Shown: piece after piece, positions 1-9,700 of the stretch
Layout: every line of letters begins with the position of its first letter
Position numbering within the stretch: the stretch's first letter is position 1
Source of the DNA: Nocardioides sp. L-11A
GTDB taxonomy: Bacteria; Actinomycetota; Actinomycetes; Propionibacteriales; Nocardioidaceae
Length of the DNA: 64,000 nucleotides
NCBI GenBank assembly: GCA_029961745.1
Contig: CP124680.1
Span: 1,426,001 to 1,490,000 of the forward strand
Direction: 5' to 3'
Program-made: the position numbers and the translations under genes
The notes under the pieces: model-generated
What the model saw: the letters and a program-made list of their open reading frames with translations, nothing else
Databases searched by the model: none
Told to the model about the DNA's origin: nothing

Positions 1-1086
1 GCCGACCAGCTGTCCCAGGGGTACGGCGGCGCCCGGCTCGACGATGTCGATCTCGACAAGCTGGCCCGCCAGCTCGGCACCGAGGCCGCGGTCGATGCCC
101 GCAAGCTGCAGGAGCTGGAGAAGGCGCTGCGCGAGTCCGGGGCGATGGAGCGCGGCTTCGACGGGGAGCTGCGGCTGACGCCCAAGGCGATGCGCCAGCT
201 CGGCAGGGCGCTGTTGCGCGACGTCGCCCAGAGGATGTCCGGGCGCCAGGGCCAGCGCGACGTCCGCCAGGCGGGCGCCGCGGGCGACCTGTCCGGGGCC
301 ACCCGGGCCTGGCAGTTCGGCGACACCGAGCCGTGGGACCTGCCGCGCACCATGCTCAACGGCGTACTCCGTCGGGCGGGCGACCCCGGCGGCCCGCTGC
401 TGTCGATCGACGATGTCGAGGTCGCCGAGACCGAGGCGCGGACCCAGGCGGCCGTCGCGCTCTGCGTCGACACCTCCTTCTCGATGGCGATGGACGGGCG
501 CTGGGTGCCGATGAAGCAGACCGCGCTGGCGCTGCACACCCTGATCGGCTCGCGCTTCCGCGGCGACAGCCTGGAGCTGATCGGCTTCGGCCGGCACGCC
601 CAGACCATGCGGATCGAGGAGCTGACGGCCCTCGACGCCCGCTGGGCCAAGGGCACCAACCTCCACCACGCGCTGCTGCTCGCCAACCGGCACTTCCGCA
701 AGCACCCCAACGCGCAGCCGGTGCTGCTCATCGTCACCGACGGCGAGCCGACCTCCCACCTGGAGTCCAGTGGAGACGTCTTCTTCACCTACCCGCCGCA
801 CCCGATGACGATCGCCCTCGCCGTCCGCGAGCTCGACAACGCCCGCCGGCTGGGGGCACAGACCACCTTCTTCCGGCTCGGCGAGGACCCCGGCCTCGCA
901 CGATTCATCGACTCGATGGCCCGCCGGGTGGAGGGCGCGGTCATCGCCCCCGAGGCCGGCGACCTCGGTGCGGCCGTGGTCGGCTCCTACCTCGGCTCGC
1001 GTCGTGGCGGTGCGGGCGGCCCGGGGGGCTCCGGACCCGGCAGCTACGGCGACTGGTTCGGTTCGCGCGGCTTCTGGGTCGGCTGA
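1..1086 (+). CDS. VWA domain protein, 5' end outside the window
   Basis: The reading frame is open from base 1, so the start lies to the left; 361 residues are visible. A von Willebrand factor A domain fills the C-terminal two thirds. Its MIDAS metal site reads DTSFS near visible residue 157, and later ligands are in KGTN and VTDGEP. The N-terminal part is helical and charged, and the tail is rich in Gly and Ser. In this family such proteins usually work with a MoxR or magnesium-chelatase-like AAA+ ATPase encoded next door; that partner would be upstream and cannot be seen. The domain call is secure, but the substrate is unknown. Confidence 0.85.
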   Translation, partial: ADQLSQGYGGARLDDVDLDKLARQLGTEAAVDARKLQELEKALRESGAMERGFDGELRLTPKAMRQLGRALLRDVAQRMSGRQGQRDVRQAGAAGDLSGATRAWQFGDTEPWDLPRTMLNGVLRRAGDPGGPLLSIDDVEVAETEARTQAAVALCVDTSFSMAMDGRWVPMKQTALALHTLIGSRFRGDSLELIGFGRHAQTMRIEELTALDARWAKGTNLHHALLLANRHFRKHPNAQPVLLIVTDGEPTSHLESSGDVFFTYPPHPMTIALAVRELDNARRLGAQTTFFRLGEDPGLARFIDSMARRVEGAVIAPEAGDLGAAVVGSYLGSRRGGAGGPGGSGPGSYGDWFGSRGFWVG

Positions 1087-1208
1087 ACGGACGTTCCCGA
1101 GCGGGGATCCGGGTCCTCCTGTGGACGACCGGAACCGCTCGTTTCCCGGCGACGGCGCTCGGGCAGCCGTGGGTGCATGAACCCGTACCTCACCCCACCG
1201 GCCCCGTC

Positions 1209-1544
1209 ATGGCCGTGATCCTCGACGTCCCGTACGCCGCCCTCCGCGCGGCCCGCGAGAGCTGGGACCTCGCGGGCGACGAGCTCGACGGGGCCTGGCG
1301 CCGGCTCGCCCGGGCCTCGACCTCCGGCCTCTCCGCGTCGGTCGCGGCCGCCGTCCGGGGCTTCGCCGAGCCGTGGGCCGACGAGCTCAAGGCGGCGGCC
1401 GGCCTGGCCGCGGGCCATGCCGAGGAGTTCGTCTTCTTCCACCGACGGCTGGTGATCGTCGACCGGGCGCAGGCCGAGCGACTCCGGGCGCTGTTGCCGT
1501 GGGCCGAGCGGCGGGCCGCGGTGCGGGAGGTGAACGGGCCGTGA
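1209..1544 (+). CDS. Small helical protein coupled to a DUF1023 hydrolase
   Basis: This encodes about 111 residues, predicted mostly alpha-helical with many Ala, Arg and Glu and one W-D-L-A-G segment near the start. Its size, helical character and position directly before a DUF1023 hydrolase with an N-terminal helical region recall WXG100/ESX-like accessory proteins. I see no clear WXG motif, however, so that is inference only. The stop codon overlaps the GTG of the next gene, so translation is probably coupled. The start is uncertain: ATG at 1209 is used, an in-frame GTG at 1173 is possible, and neither has a convincing ribosome site. Confidence 0.6.
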   Translation: MAVILDVPYAALRAARESWDLAGDELDGAWRRLARASTSGLSASVAAAVRGFAEPWADELKAAAGLAAGHAEEFVFFHRRLVIVDRAQAERLRALLPWAERRAAVREVNGP

Positions 1545-3313
1545 CGATCGTCCGGGTCCCCGCACACGTCCCGGCCTGCCCGCTCCTCGACTCGCAGCCC
1601 GCCGGCGCCCAGGACCTCGCCACCGACCTGCGGGCCACCGCGATCGCGGTCAAGAACGTGCAGGGCCGAGCGGTCGCGGTCGCGGCGCCGGACTGGGCGG
1701 GCGACACCGCGGACGCCCATGCGCATGCCGCCACGCGGCTCGCCGGCCGGCTCGACGCCGGGGAGGCCGCCCTCGACCGGGCGGTGACGGCCGCGGACCG
1801 CTTCGGCGAGCGGCTGGCCGGGCTCCTCGCCCGGCGCGACGACCTCACCGCGCGCCGCGCCGGGCTCAACGCCGAGATCGACGAGCTGGCCGCCGAGATC
1901 GTCGCCACGACCGGCGACGACCGGCTCGCGGAATTCCAGCAGCGTGCGGCCCGGCTCACTGCCCTGGCCGACGAGCTGCGGGGCCGGATCGCCGCCTGGG
2001 GCAGCGACGAGGCCGACGCGGAGGCCGACCTGATCGCCGTGCTGCGCTCCGTCGACACCGTCGCCGAGGGCGGCTCCGCCGCCGCGGCCCCGGGCCGCCC
2101 GGACACCCCCGGCCTCGCCCGCCGGCTCGGTGTCCTCCGTGGCGACCCGGTCGCGCTGGCCGCCTGGTGGCGGGCGCTGCGTCGGGCCGAGCAGGAGGCG
2201 CTCACCACCGAGCATCCCGCGCTGGTCGGCAACGCCGGTGGGGTCCCGGTTGCCGATCGCGACGAGGCCAACCGCGGCGAGCTCGCCCGCGATCTCGATC
2301 TCTACACCCGGCGCGACGAGGACGGGCAGCTCACCCACCGCGAGGAGCGGATCCTCGCGAACGCGACCCACGTGGCCGCCGGCCTAGAGGACTTCCGCGA
2401 CCTCCGCGACACGGCCACCGGCACCCACCTCACCGAGCTGATCGCCTACACCCCGGGGCTGCACTCCGGCGACGGTGGCGTCGCGGTCTCCTTCGGCGAT
2501 CCCGACACCGCCGACCACGTGTCGGTCGACGTGCCCGGGCTGACCACCACGTCGGCGAGCCTCTCGGGCAACCTCGACAAGACCCTCGCGCTCCACCAGT
2601 CCGCGGTCGCCGAGGAGCAGGGCAGCGTCGCGTCCGTCCACTGGGCCGACTACGACGCGCCGAGCGGCAACCCCCTCAACCCGTTCGACCCGTTCGGGCA
2701 GCTCGACGCCGGCGCCGTCGCCCTGCCCGGCAAGGCCGAGGACGGCGGCGTACGGCTCTCCGACTTCGTCGACGGCGTCCGGGCCTCCGACGAGGGCGCG
2801 CCGGCCCACCTGACGGCGATCGGCCACAGCTACGGCTCCACCACCCTGGGCCACGCGCTCGCCGCCGGCCTCCCCGTCGACGACGCGGTCCTCCTCGGCA
2901 GCCCCGGCGTCCCGGCCGCCACGGCGGGCGAGCTGAGCACGGCCGAGGTGTGGGTCGGCAGCAAGGACCGCGACCCGGTCACCCTGCTCGGCGGCGGGCC
3001 GCTCGGCCACGACCCGGCCGCGGTCGCCTTCGGCGGCATCCGCTTCGAGACCGGCGACGGCGAGCTGGCCGCGGGCGAGCTGCTCGCCAACCACTCGTCG
3101 TACTTCGAGGGGACCTCCCTCGACAACATGGCGCACATCGTCGCGGACGCCGACGGCGAGGTGAGTGAGCAGCCGCCGCGCGGCGCCGCCGGCGAGACGC
3201 ACCTCACGCTGCCCGAACTGCTGGTCGCCTCGAGCGGGGCGAGCCTCGGTCACGGTCTGGCCGAGGCCGGGGTCTGGCTCTGGGAGCAGCTCCCGTTCAG
3301 CGGGCTCCGATGA
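1541..3313 (+). CDS. Alpha/beta hydrolase, DUF1023 family
   Basis: The 590-residue product has two parts. Residues 1 to about 200 form a helical, coiled-coil-like region rich in Ala, Leu, Asp and Arg. The C-terminal part is an alpha/beta hydrolase whose nucleophile elbow reads GHSYGS with the serine near residue 430; the DUF1023 family of actinobacteria has this layout. The GTG start overlaps the previous stop as GTGA and is preceded by GGGAGG, which sets the start. No signal peptide is seen, so if it is exported the route is not Sec or Tat. The substrate is unknown; an esterase or lipase-like activity is the family expectation. The following lipoprotein gene overlaps by ATGA. Confidence 0.85.
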   Translation: MTIVRVPAHVPACPLLDSQPAGAQDLATDLRATAIAVKNVQGRAVAVAAPDWAGDTADAHAHAATRLAGRLDAGEAALDRAVTAADRFGERLAGLLARRDDLTARRAGLNAEIDELAAEIVATTGDDRLAEFQQRAARLTALADELRGRIAAWGSDEADAEADLIAVLRSVDTVAEGGSAAAAPGRPDTPGLARRLGVLRGDPVALAAWWRALRRAEQEALTTEHPALVGNAGGVPVADRDEANRGELARDLDLYTRRDEDGQLTHREERILANATHVAAGLEDFRDLRDTATGTHLTELIAYTPGLHSGDGGVAVSFGDPDTADHVSVDVPGLTTTSASLSGNLDKTLALHQSAVAEEQGSVASVHWADYDAPSGNPLNPFDPFGQLDAGAVALPGKAEDGGVRLSDFVDGVRASDEGAPAHLTAIGHSYGSTTLGHALAAGLPVDDAVLLGSPGVPAATAGELSTAEVWVGSKDRDPVTLLGGGPLGHDPAAVAFGGIRFETGDGELAAGELLANHSSYFEGTSLDNMAHIVADADGEVSEQPPRGAAGETHLTLPELLVASSGASLGHGLAEAGVWLWEQLPFSGLR

Positions 3314-3852
3314 CGCCGGGGCGCCGGAGGGCCGCGCTCCTCGTCCTCCTGCTGGCCGCGGTGCCGGCCGGATGCGGCGACCCCGGCCCGCCGTCCCGGG
3401 CCGCGGGCGCCCGGGCGGTCGAGGACGTCGTCGCGGAGACGGACCGGGCCCTCGGCGGGGTGCTGCGCGAGCTGGCGCGCACCCTCCGGCTCGGTGGGGC
3501 GCAGGGCAGCCGCTCGTTCGCCACCTGCGGCGACATCGGCGTGCCCGGCGGTGTGGTGAGCAACGCCTTCGTGCACCTCACCTCCTCCTCGGACCTCACC
3601 CGGGAGGCGGCGACCGCCGCCGCCGTGGCGCTCCTCGTGGCCGACGGCTGGCGGGTCGACGATCCCGACAACCAGGCGCTGCTCACGGCCCGCAAGGGCC
3701 GCCTGACCCTGCACCTGCGGATCGGGTGGAGCCTGGTCCAGGTCGACCTCGGGTCGGACTGCGTCGCGACGTCACCCGCGCTCGCCCGCGCGTACGACGA
3801 GCGGCCGGCCGTCGACCTGGGCCGGTCCTGGCGGCGCCGGCCGGACTCGTAG
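3310..3852 (+). CDS. Putative lipoprotein of the DUF1023 operon
   Basis: The 180-residue protein begins with a short basic stretch, a hydrophobic run and a lipobox ending AVPAGC, so it is probably a lipid-anchored exported protein. The rest has no motif I recognise; two further cysteines (TCGD and SDCV) could form a disulfide outside the cell. ATGA overlap with the hydrolase indicates one transcript and coupled translation. A link to the hydrolase is inferred from position only. Confidence 0.75.
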   Translation: MTPGRRRAALLVLLLAAVPAGCGDPGPPSRAAGARAVEDVVAETDRALGGVLRELARTLRLGGAQGSRSFATCGDIGVPGGVVSNAFVHLTSSSDLTREAATAAAVALLVADGWRVDDPDNQALLTARKGRLTLHLRIGWSLVQVDLGSDCVATSPALARAYDERPAVDLGRSWRRRPDS

Positions 3853-3855
3853 AGT
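3850..3855 (+). promoter_or_regulatory. Candidate leaderless -10 box TAGAGT
   Basis: TAGAGT ends 7 bases before the GTG of the TSUP gene. This matches the TANNNT-6/7-start pattern of leaderless actinobacterial transcripts, seen at several other genes in this window. Its TAG is also the stop codon of the lipoprotein gene, so coincidence is possible. Confidence 0.4.
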
Positions 3856-3862
3856 CGACCGG

Positions 3863-4642
3863 GTGGGGGACCTCAGCCTGACCGTCGTCGCGCTCCTCGC
3901 CCTCGCCGCCCTCACCGCGGGGTTCGTCGACGCCGTCGTCGGGGGCGGCGGCCTCGTCCAGCTGCCGGCCCTGCTGCTCGGCCTGCCGGGGGCCAGCCCG
4001 GTCCAGGTGCTCGCGACCAACAAGATCGCCTCCGTGTGCGGCACCGCGGTCAGCTCGCTGACCTACTACCGGCGGATCGGTCCCGACCCGCGCACCTTCC
4101 TCCCGCTGATGGCGCTCGCGCTCGGTGGCGCGTTCTCCGGCGCCCTGCTGGCGTCCCGGATCCCGCGCGACGCCTTCGAGCCGATCGTGCTGGCGGCGCT
4201 GGTCGCCGTCGGTGGGTACGTCCTGATGCGCCCCGCGCTGGGGGAGCGGACCGCGCTGCGCTTCGCGGGGCATCGGCATCTCGCGGCCGCGATGGGCGTC
4301 GGGTTCGTGATCGGCTTCTACGACGGCATTCTCGGCCCGGGCACCGGCAGCTTCTTCGTCTTCGCCCTCGTCGGCCTGATGGGCTACGACTTCCTCCAGG
4401 CCTCGGCGAAGGCGAAGCTCGCGAACTTCGCGACGAACCTCGGGGCGCTCCTGCTCTTCGTGCCCAGCGGGGCGGTGCTGTGGGACGTCGGGCTGATGAT
4501 GGGCGCCTGCAACCTGGTCGGCGGCTACCTCGGCGCACGGACGGCCGTCGCGCGCGGCTCCCGGTTCGTCCGGTGGTTCTTCATCGCGGTGGTGAGCGCC
4601 TTCGTCGTCAGGATCGGCGGCGGGGTGCTCGGCCTGTGGTGA
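3863..4642 (+). CDS. TSUP (TauE/SafE) family membrane transporter
   Basis: The 259-residue protein is almost entirely hydrophobic, with about eight predicted membrane segments in two similar halves. Family signatures include GFVDAVVGGGGLVQLP at the N-terminus and the related GFYDGILGPGTGSFF midway, the internal duplication typical of TauE/SafE proteins. Members export or import sulfite, sulfonates or other organic anions across the cytoplasmic membrane; the substrate here cannot be told. The GTG start lies 10 bases after the previous stop, with a possible leaderless promoter in front. Confidence 0.9.
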   Translation: MGDLSLTVVALLALAALTAGFVDAVVGGGGLVQLPALLLGLPGASPVQVLATNKIASVCGTAVSSLTYYRRIGPDPRTFLPLMALALGGAFSGALLASRIPRDAFEPIVLAALVAVGGYVLMRPALGERTALRFAGHRHLAAAMGVGFVIGFYDGILGPGTGSFFVFALVGLMGYDFLQASAKAKLANFATNLGALLLFVPSGAVLWDVGLMMGACNLVGGYLGARTAVARGSRFVRWFFIAVVSAFVVRIGGGVLGLW

Positions 4643-4659
4643 GGGCAGCGGGGACGTCC

Positions 4660-4665
4660 TAGCCT
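4660..4665 (+). promoter_or_regulatory. Candidate leaderless -10 box TAGCCT
   Basis: TAGCCT lies 6 bases before the ATG of the PPOX-like gene. It fits a -10 element whose transcript would begin at or next to the start codon. Confidence 0.45.
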
Positions 4666-4671
4666 GGAGCC

Positions 4672-5067
4672 ATGAGCATCCCGGTGGACCCCGCGGACCT
4701 GCGCCAGGCCCTGGCCGACTTCGACAGCGGCTACCTGCTGACGACCTCCTCGGCCCAGGTGAAGGTCGTGACCGTCGACCCGGTGGCCGGCGACGACGGC
4801 GTCCTGCGGATCGCCGGCCCGGGGAGGGGGACGCTGCGCAACCTCGCCGAGAACCCCACCGTGACGCTCGTGTTCCCACCGCGGGAGCGGCACGGGTACA
4901 CCCTGCTCATCGACGGCACCGCCTCCGTCGACGGCGAGGACGTCGTGGTCACCGCCGGCGCCGGGGTGCTGCACCGGCCCGCCGCCCACGCCGACGGCCC
5001 GCTCCCGCCCGACGGCTGCGGCCACGACTGCGCGCCGGTCGGTCCGCCGGTCAGTCCGCCGGGGTGA
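4672..5067 (+). CDS. Pyridoxamine 5'-phosphate oxidase-like (PPOX) protein
   Basis: This 131-residue protein has the split-barrel flavin/F420-binding layout. An N-terminal segment reading YLLTTSSAQVKVV is followed by G-R-G-T-L-R-N-L and NPTVTLVFPP, typical of the small PPOX-class proteins that bind FMN, F420 or heme. The family usually carries out two-electron reduction or cofactor sequestration; the cofactor here is not decidable. The C-terminus is rich in Pro, Cys and His (GCGHDC). Its last 17 bases overlap the convergent ABC1 kinase gene. Confidence 0.75.
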   Translation: MSIPVDPADLRQALADFDSGYLLTTSSAQVKVVTVDPVAGDDGVLRIAGPGRGTLRNLAENPTVTLVFPPRERHGYTLLIDGTASVDGEDVVVTAGAGVLHRPAAHADGPLPPDGCGHDCAPVGPPVSPPG

Positions 5068-6388
5068 ATCCCGGCAGGAACTCCTGCATGATCGCCCGGA
5101 ACGGCGCCTCCGCCTCGAGCTGGCTGAGCACGCCGACGCCGCCCAGCCAGGTGCGGTGGATGAGGACGTAGGACGGCGGCAGGTTCAGCTTGATGCTCAC
5201 GGTGTACGCCGGGTCCCTGGGGTCGTTGATCCGCTGGAACTGTTCACGCATCCACTCCCGGCTGAACCGGAACCGCTCCACCAGCGTCGGGTCGACGAAC
5301 GGCGAGAGATAGTCCATGAGCAGCTGCGGCTCGATCCGGATCCGGTCCTTGAGGAAGCCCTCGTCGCGCAGGCCCGCGATCAGCGCGTCGCCGTCGCCCG
5401 CCGCGCACAGGGTGATCAGCCGGCCCATCGGCTCGGGGAGCCCGCGCTGGGGGAGCCGGGCCACGGCGCCGTAGTCGAGGACGCCCAGCCGGCCCGGGGC
5501 GCCGTCGGAGTCGGGGATCACCCGGAAGTTGCCGGGATGCGGGTCGGCATGGAGGAGGCCGGTGCGGGCCGGCCCGGAGAACAGGAAGCGGGTGAAGATC
5601 TCGCCGTAGTGGTCCCGCTCCTCCGGCGTGCCGTCGGCGATGACCGCCGCCAGCGAGCTCGTCGACTCGAGCCACTCGGTGACCAGGACGCGGGGGCCGA
5701 CGGCGACCACGTCCGGGACGACGATGTGCGGGTCGTCGCGGAACTCCCGGGCGAACTCCCGCTGTGCCTCGGCCTCGAGGTCGTAGTCGAGCTCCTCCCG
5801 GGCGCGCGCCTGGACCTCCTCGACGAGCGGCTTCATGTCGACGCCCGGGATCAGCGGGCCGATCGCCCGGGCGGCCCGGGCCAGGGTGCGCAGGTCGGCC
5901 AGGAGGGCGTCGCCGGCGTTGGGGTACTGGACCTTCACGGCGACCCGCCGGCCGTCGTGCCAGCGACCCTCGTGGACCTGGCCGATGCTCGCGGCCGCGG
6001 TCGGCGCCCCGTCGAGCCAGACCAGGCGCTCCTTCCAATCGGCACCGAGGTCCTCGGCGAGGAGGTCGCGGACGGTCTGGGTCGGCATCGGGGGAGCGGA
6101 GTCCTGGAGGCGGGTCAGCTGCTCGCGGTACGGCGCAGCCATCTCCTCGGGCAGCGCCGACTCCAGCACCGAGAGCGCCTGGCCGAACTTCATCGCCCCG
6201 CCCTTGAGCTCGCCGAGGGTCCGGAACAGCTGCTCGGCGGTGCGCTGCTGGATCTCGCTCATCACGGCCTCGGCCGGCGCCCCACCGAGGCGCTTGCCGA
6301 AGCCGACCGCCGTGCGGCCGGCGTACCCGAGGGGGAGTGCCGCGAGCCGCGCCGTGCGCGCTGCGGCCTTCCGGGGGAGGTCAGCCAT
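5051..6388 (-). CDS. ABC1/UbiB-family atypical kinase-like protein
   Basis: The 445-residue product shows the UbiB/ADCK signatures in order: the KxGQ motif as MKFGQALSV, then AAASIGQVH, the nucleotide-binding lysine in VAVKVQYP, the catalytic-loop-like HADPHPGNF and the metal-binding VLDYGAVARL. The family has a kinase fold and weak ATPase activity, and supports quinone or other lipid metabolism at membranes. In actinobacteria, which use menaquinone, its exact role is not settled. It lacks obvious membrane helices at the C-terminus. It converges on the PPOX-like gene and diverges from the giant surface-protein gene. Confidence 0.9.
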   Translation of the reverse strand: MADLPRKAAARTARLAALPLGYAGRTAVGFGKRLGGAPAEAVMSEIQQRTAEQLFRTLGELKGGAMKFGQALSVLESALPEEMAAPYREQLTRLQDSAPPMPTQTVRDLLAEDLGADWKERLVWLDGAPTAAASIGQVHEGRWHDGRRVAVKVQYPNAGDALLADLRTLARAARAIGPLIPGVDMKPLVEEVQARAREELDYDLEAEAQREFAREFRDDPHIVVPDVVAVGPRVLVTEWLESTSSLAAVIADGTPEERDHYGEIFTRFLFSGPARTGLLHADPHPGNFRVIPDSDGAPGRLGVLDYGAVARLPQRGLPEPMGRLITLCAAGDGDALIAGLRDEGFLKDRIRIEPQLLMDYLSPFVDPTLVERFRFSREWMREQFQRINDPRDPAYTVSIKLNLPPSYVLIHRTWLGGVGVLSQLEAEAPFRAIMQEFLPGFTPAD

Positions 6389-6722
6389 GCCCCCAGTCTG
6401 TCAGGCCAGTCTGTCAGGTGACCCGGTGCGCGGGATCTGCTCCAACCGAACGGCTCAGGTGAGCGGCGTGCTGGCCGATGGGGGGCGATGACCGGCCCCG
6501 TGTACCCCTCCGCGCCGGGGTGACGCGAGACCCTGCGTTCTCACATATCGAATGGTCCAGGGTGAAGCGGTGTCGCAGGACACATCCGCATGCGCAAACT
6601 GGTCGGGCAATCGACCGGACAGCGCTCAGGAAAGCACCTAGCGTGATGGCCGATCAATGGGACACGCCCGTCTCGATTCCGTGGGAGGGAAGAGCGGGCA
6701 CAAGGCTGGAGGGGCCTTCATC
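6389..6722. other. 334-base divergent intergenic region
   Basis: This separates the ABC1 kinase gene (minus) from the giant surface-protein gene (plus) and must hold both promoters. It begins with a 13-base tandem repeat next to the kinase start and has an A/T-richer patch around 6540-6560. It ends with GGAGGGG 8 bases before the ATG at 6723. I find no convincing -35/-10 pair, riboswitch or RNA gene. Confidence 0.6.
6393..6418. repeat. Tandem direct repeat, 2 x 13 bases
   Basis: CCAGTCTGTCAGG occurs twice back to back with no spacer, starting 5 bases upstream of the ABC1 kinase start codon. It could be a regulatory half-site pair, a leader mRNA feature or a simple slippage duplication. Confidence 0.7.
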
Positions 6723-9700
6723 ATGGGCGTAATTGCCGACCGTTCTTCGCGCGCGCCGTCACGGCGACCGGGCGCGATCCGTCGCACGGGCATTCGGATC
6801 GTCGCCCTGGCCCTGCTGGCCGGGGGCATCAACATCGGCGTCGGACTGTCACCGGCCACGGTGCCGGCGGCCCAGGCCGCCACGATCACCATCGGCCAGG
6901 TGACGGCGCAGATGAGCGATCACGCCCCGACCAGTGGCAACTGCATCAGGTACGCGCCGACGAACACCTCCACTAGCTCGGCCTATGTGACCTCCTCGGG
7001 TGAGGCGCGCACGGCGCACGGCTACGACAACAACTGTCCGACGAACCTGAGCATCAACTCGCAGAGCGCGGTCGGGGTCGTGCCGACGGCCGCCACCACC
7101 GCCCAGGACGGCACGCCCTTCCTGCTCGGGAAGGTGACCCACTACAACAACCCCGTCACCACGAGCGACGACCGCTTCACCGGGAAGATGAGCTTCCAGC
7201 TCGCCGGTGTCACCGGCGCCAACACCTTCACCTGGGACTGGACGCTGTGGGAGACCTCGAACAGCAGTTGGTCCTGCCCCAGCGATTGGTGGAAGGGCAA
7301 CGGCAACTGCCAGGACCAGATCAAGTTCACCAGCGCGATCAGCCAGCAGACCGTCACCATCGGCGGCGCCAGCTACCGCCTCGCCGTCGACGGCTTCCGG
7401 GCGCCCTCCTCGAACGGCACCTGCCCGGCCGCGCCCGCCGGCGCCACCAACAACGAGTTCCTGACCGACGAGAACGCCCGGACCGCCGCCTGCATCTACG
7501 TCAGCCTGGTGCAGGTCCGGGACCTGAAGATCGTGAAGAAGGTCGTCGGTGCCGGCGGCGTCACCGTGCCGAACACGACCTTCGGGTTCGGCTCGACGTC
7601 CAACCGCACCGGCTCGCCCTGGGACGCCGGCTCGTTCAACCTGACCTCCAGCTCGAGCACGTCCGACTCCACGACCAAGGAGCTGCTGCAGACCGAGTCG
7701 GTCTCCGTCACCGAGACCGCGCCCAGCGGCGCGGGCAGTGACCGCTGGGCACTGACCGGCATCGCGTGTGTCGACGGCACCGGAGCAACGGTGCCGCAGG
7801 CGAGCTACAACCTCGCGGCCCGCAAGCTGGACCTCGCCAACGTCCCGGCGCCGGCCACGACCGCCGCCGGCCCGATCACCTGCACCTTCACGAACACCTA
7901 CACCCCCAAGGGCACGCTGACCCTGGTCAAGACCGTCCAGAACGCCGGTGGCGGCAGCGCCACCGCGGCGAACTTCACCCTCACCGCGACCGGCCCCACG
8001 ACGATCTCGGGCCCCGGCAACTCGGCAGCGGTCACCGCCCAGCGCGTCGGCACCGGCAGCTACGACCTCGGCGAGACCGGTCCGGTGGGCTACGTGGGTC
8101 AGGGCTGGTCGTGCACCGGTGGCACCGGCAACGGCGCGAACGGCTCCGTCACGGTGGGTGACGGGCAGAACGTGACCTGCACCGTGGTCAACCGCTACCA
8201 GACCGGCACGTTCAAGATCGCCAAGACGATCGCCGACCCGGCCAACGGCTTCACCGGTACGGCGAGCACGCCGTTCACCGGCACCTACAACTGCGGCAGC
8301 GGCAATGTCGCGTTCTCGGTCTCGACCGGCACCGTCTTCACGTCGCCGGCCATCCCCGTCGGCCGGACCTGCACCGTCACCGAGACCCAGCCCACCGGCA
8401 ACCTGAAGAACGCGTCGTACTCCTGGTCGACGCCCACCTACGCCGACAACGGCGTCACCATCGCCGACGGCACCAGCCCGACGGTGAGGATCACCAACAC
8501 GATCACCCAGGCGACCGGTTCGATCCGCGTCACCAAGATCGTCGCCCCGCGCGCGGGCACGCCCGCCGGCGGCTACACCGGAGGCAGCGCCCGCGCGTTC
8601 CCGGTGACCTACAGCTGCTCGCTGCCGGCCGACACGGTCGTCGCCTCCGGCACCGTCGACGTCACGCCGGGCACCCCGGCCGTCGTCCCCGGCATCGCCG
8701 CCGGCGCCACCTGCACCTTCACCGAGACGCTGAGCGCCGAGCCGGGCGACTTCGCCGACGGCTCCTACGGCTGGGACGGCAACGCCTTCGCGCCGGCGAG
8801 CGTCACCGTCGCGGCCGGCCAGACGACGTCGACCACGGTCACCAACCACTTCAAGCGCAACTTCGCTGACCTGGTCCTCAAGAAGGTCGTCCAGGGCGGC
8901 GGCTACGTCGGCACCGGCACGCCGTTCGCGGTCACCTACGACTGCGGCAACAACCCGGTCACCGTGAACCTCGCGGCGAGCGGCGCCCCGAGCCAGCAGA
9001 CGGTGTCCGTCCCGGCCAACGTCAACTGCACCGTCGTCGAGACCGCGCCCGCGGGCAACCTGCTCGCCCCTTCCCACGAGTGGGGAACGCCGTCCTACGC
9101 CGGCCTGACCAACGGCACCGTCGCCGTGCCGAACGGCGGCTCCAAGACCGTCACCGTCACCAACCCGACGGTCCCGGTCTACGCCAAGCTCTCCGTCACC
9201 AAGGCGATCGCGCCGACGGCGCTCGCCTCGGGCGTCGCCTCGGGCACCACGTTCCCCGTCGCCGTCGCGTGTGACCGCCCGGCCAGCGGTGGTGGCGCGG
9301 ACTACCAGCACACCTTCGACCTCGCCGTCGGGGGCACCGCGACCACGCCGGACCTCCCGGTCGGGACGTCGTGCACCGTCACGGAGAACGCGCCGAGCGG
9401 CTCGGCCGGTCTGGTCGACGAGTCCTACGTCTGGGACGGCGCGCCCGCCCCGGTCACGAAGACGCTGAGCACGAAGAACACCACGGTCGGCGTCACGGTG
9501 ACCAACAAGATCAAGCGCGCCTACGGCGCCCTGGCCGTCACCAAGGCGGTCGACGGGCTGAACGGCGTCAACGGCGCGGGCACCACGTTCTCCGGGAACT
9601 GGTCGTGCGTCTACGGCGGCGACGCGCCCGTCACCGGCACCTGGCAGCGCACCGGCGCGGGCGCCGCGACGGTCAACGGCCCCACCGGCACGATCCTGCT

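Noticed and set aside
968..1565. Overlapping frames around the end of the VWA gene
   Set aside because: They have no recognisable motifs and overlap the better-supported VWA and helical-protein genes.
5156..6421. Plus-strand frame of about 421 codons opposite the ABC1 kinase gene
   Set aside because: The minus-strand protein has every kinase-family motif; the plus frame is a Gly/Arg/Asp-rich shadow.
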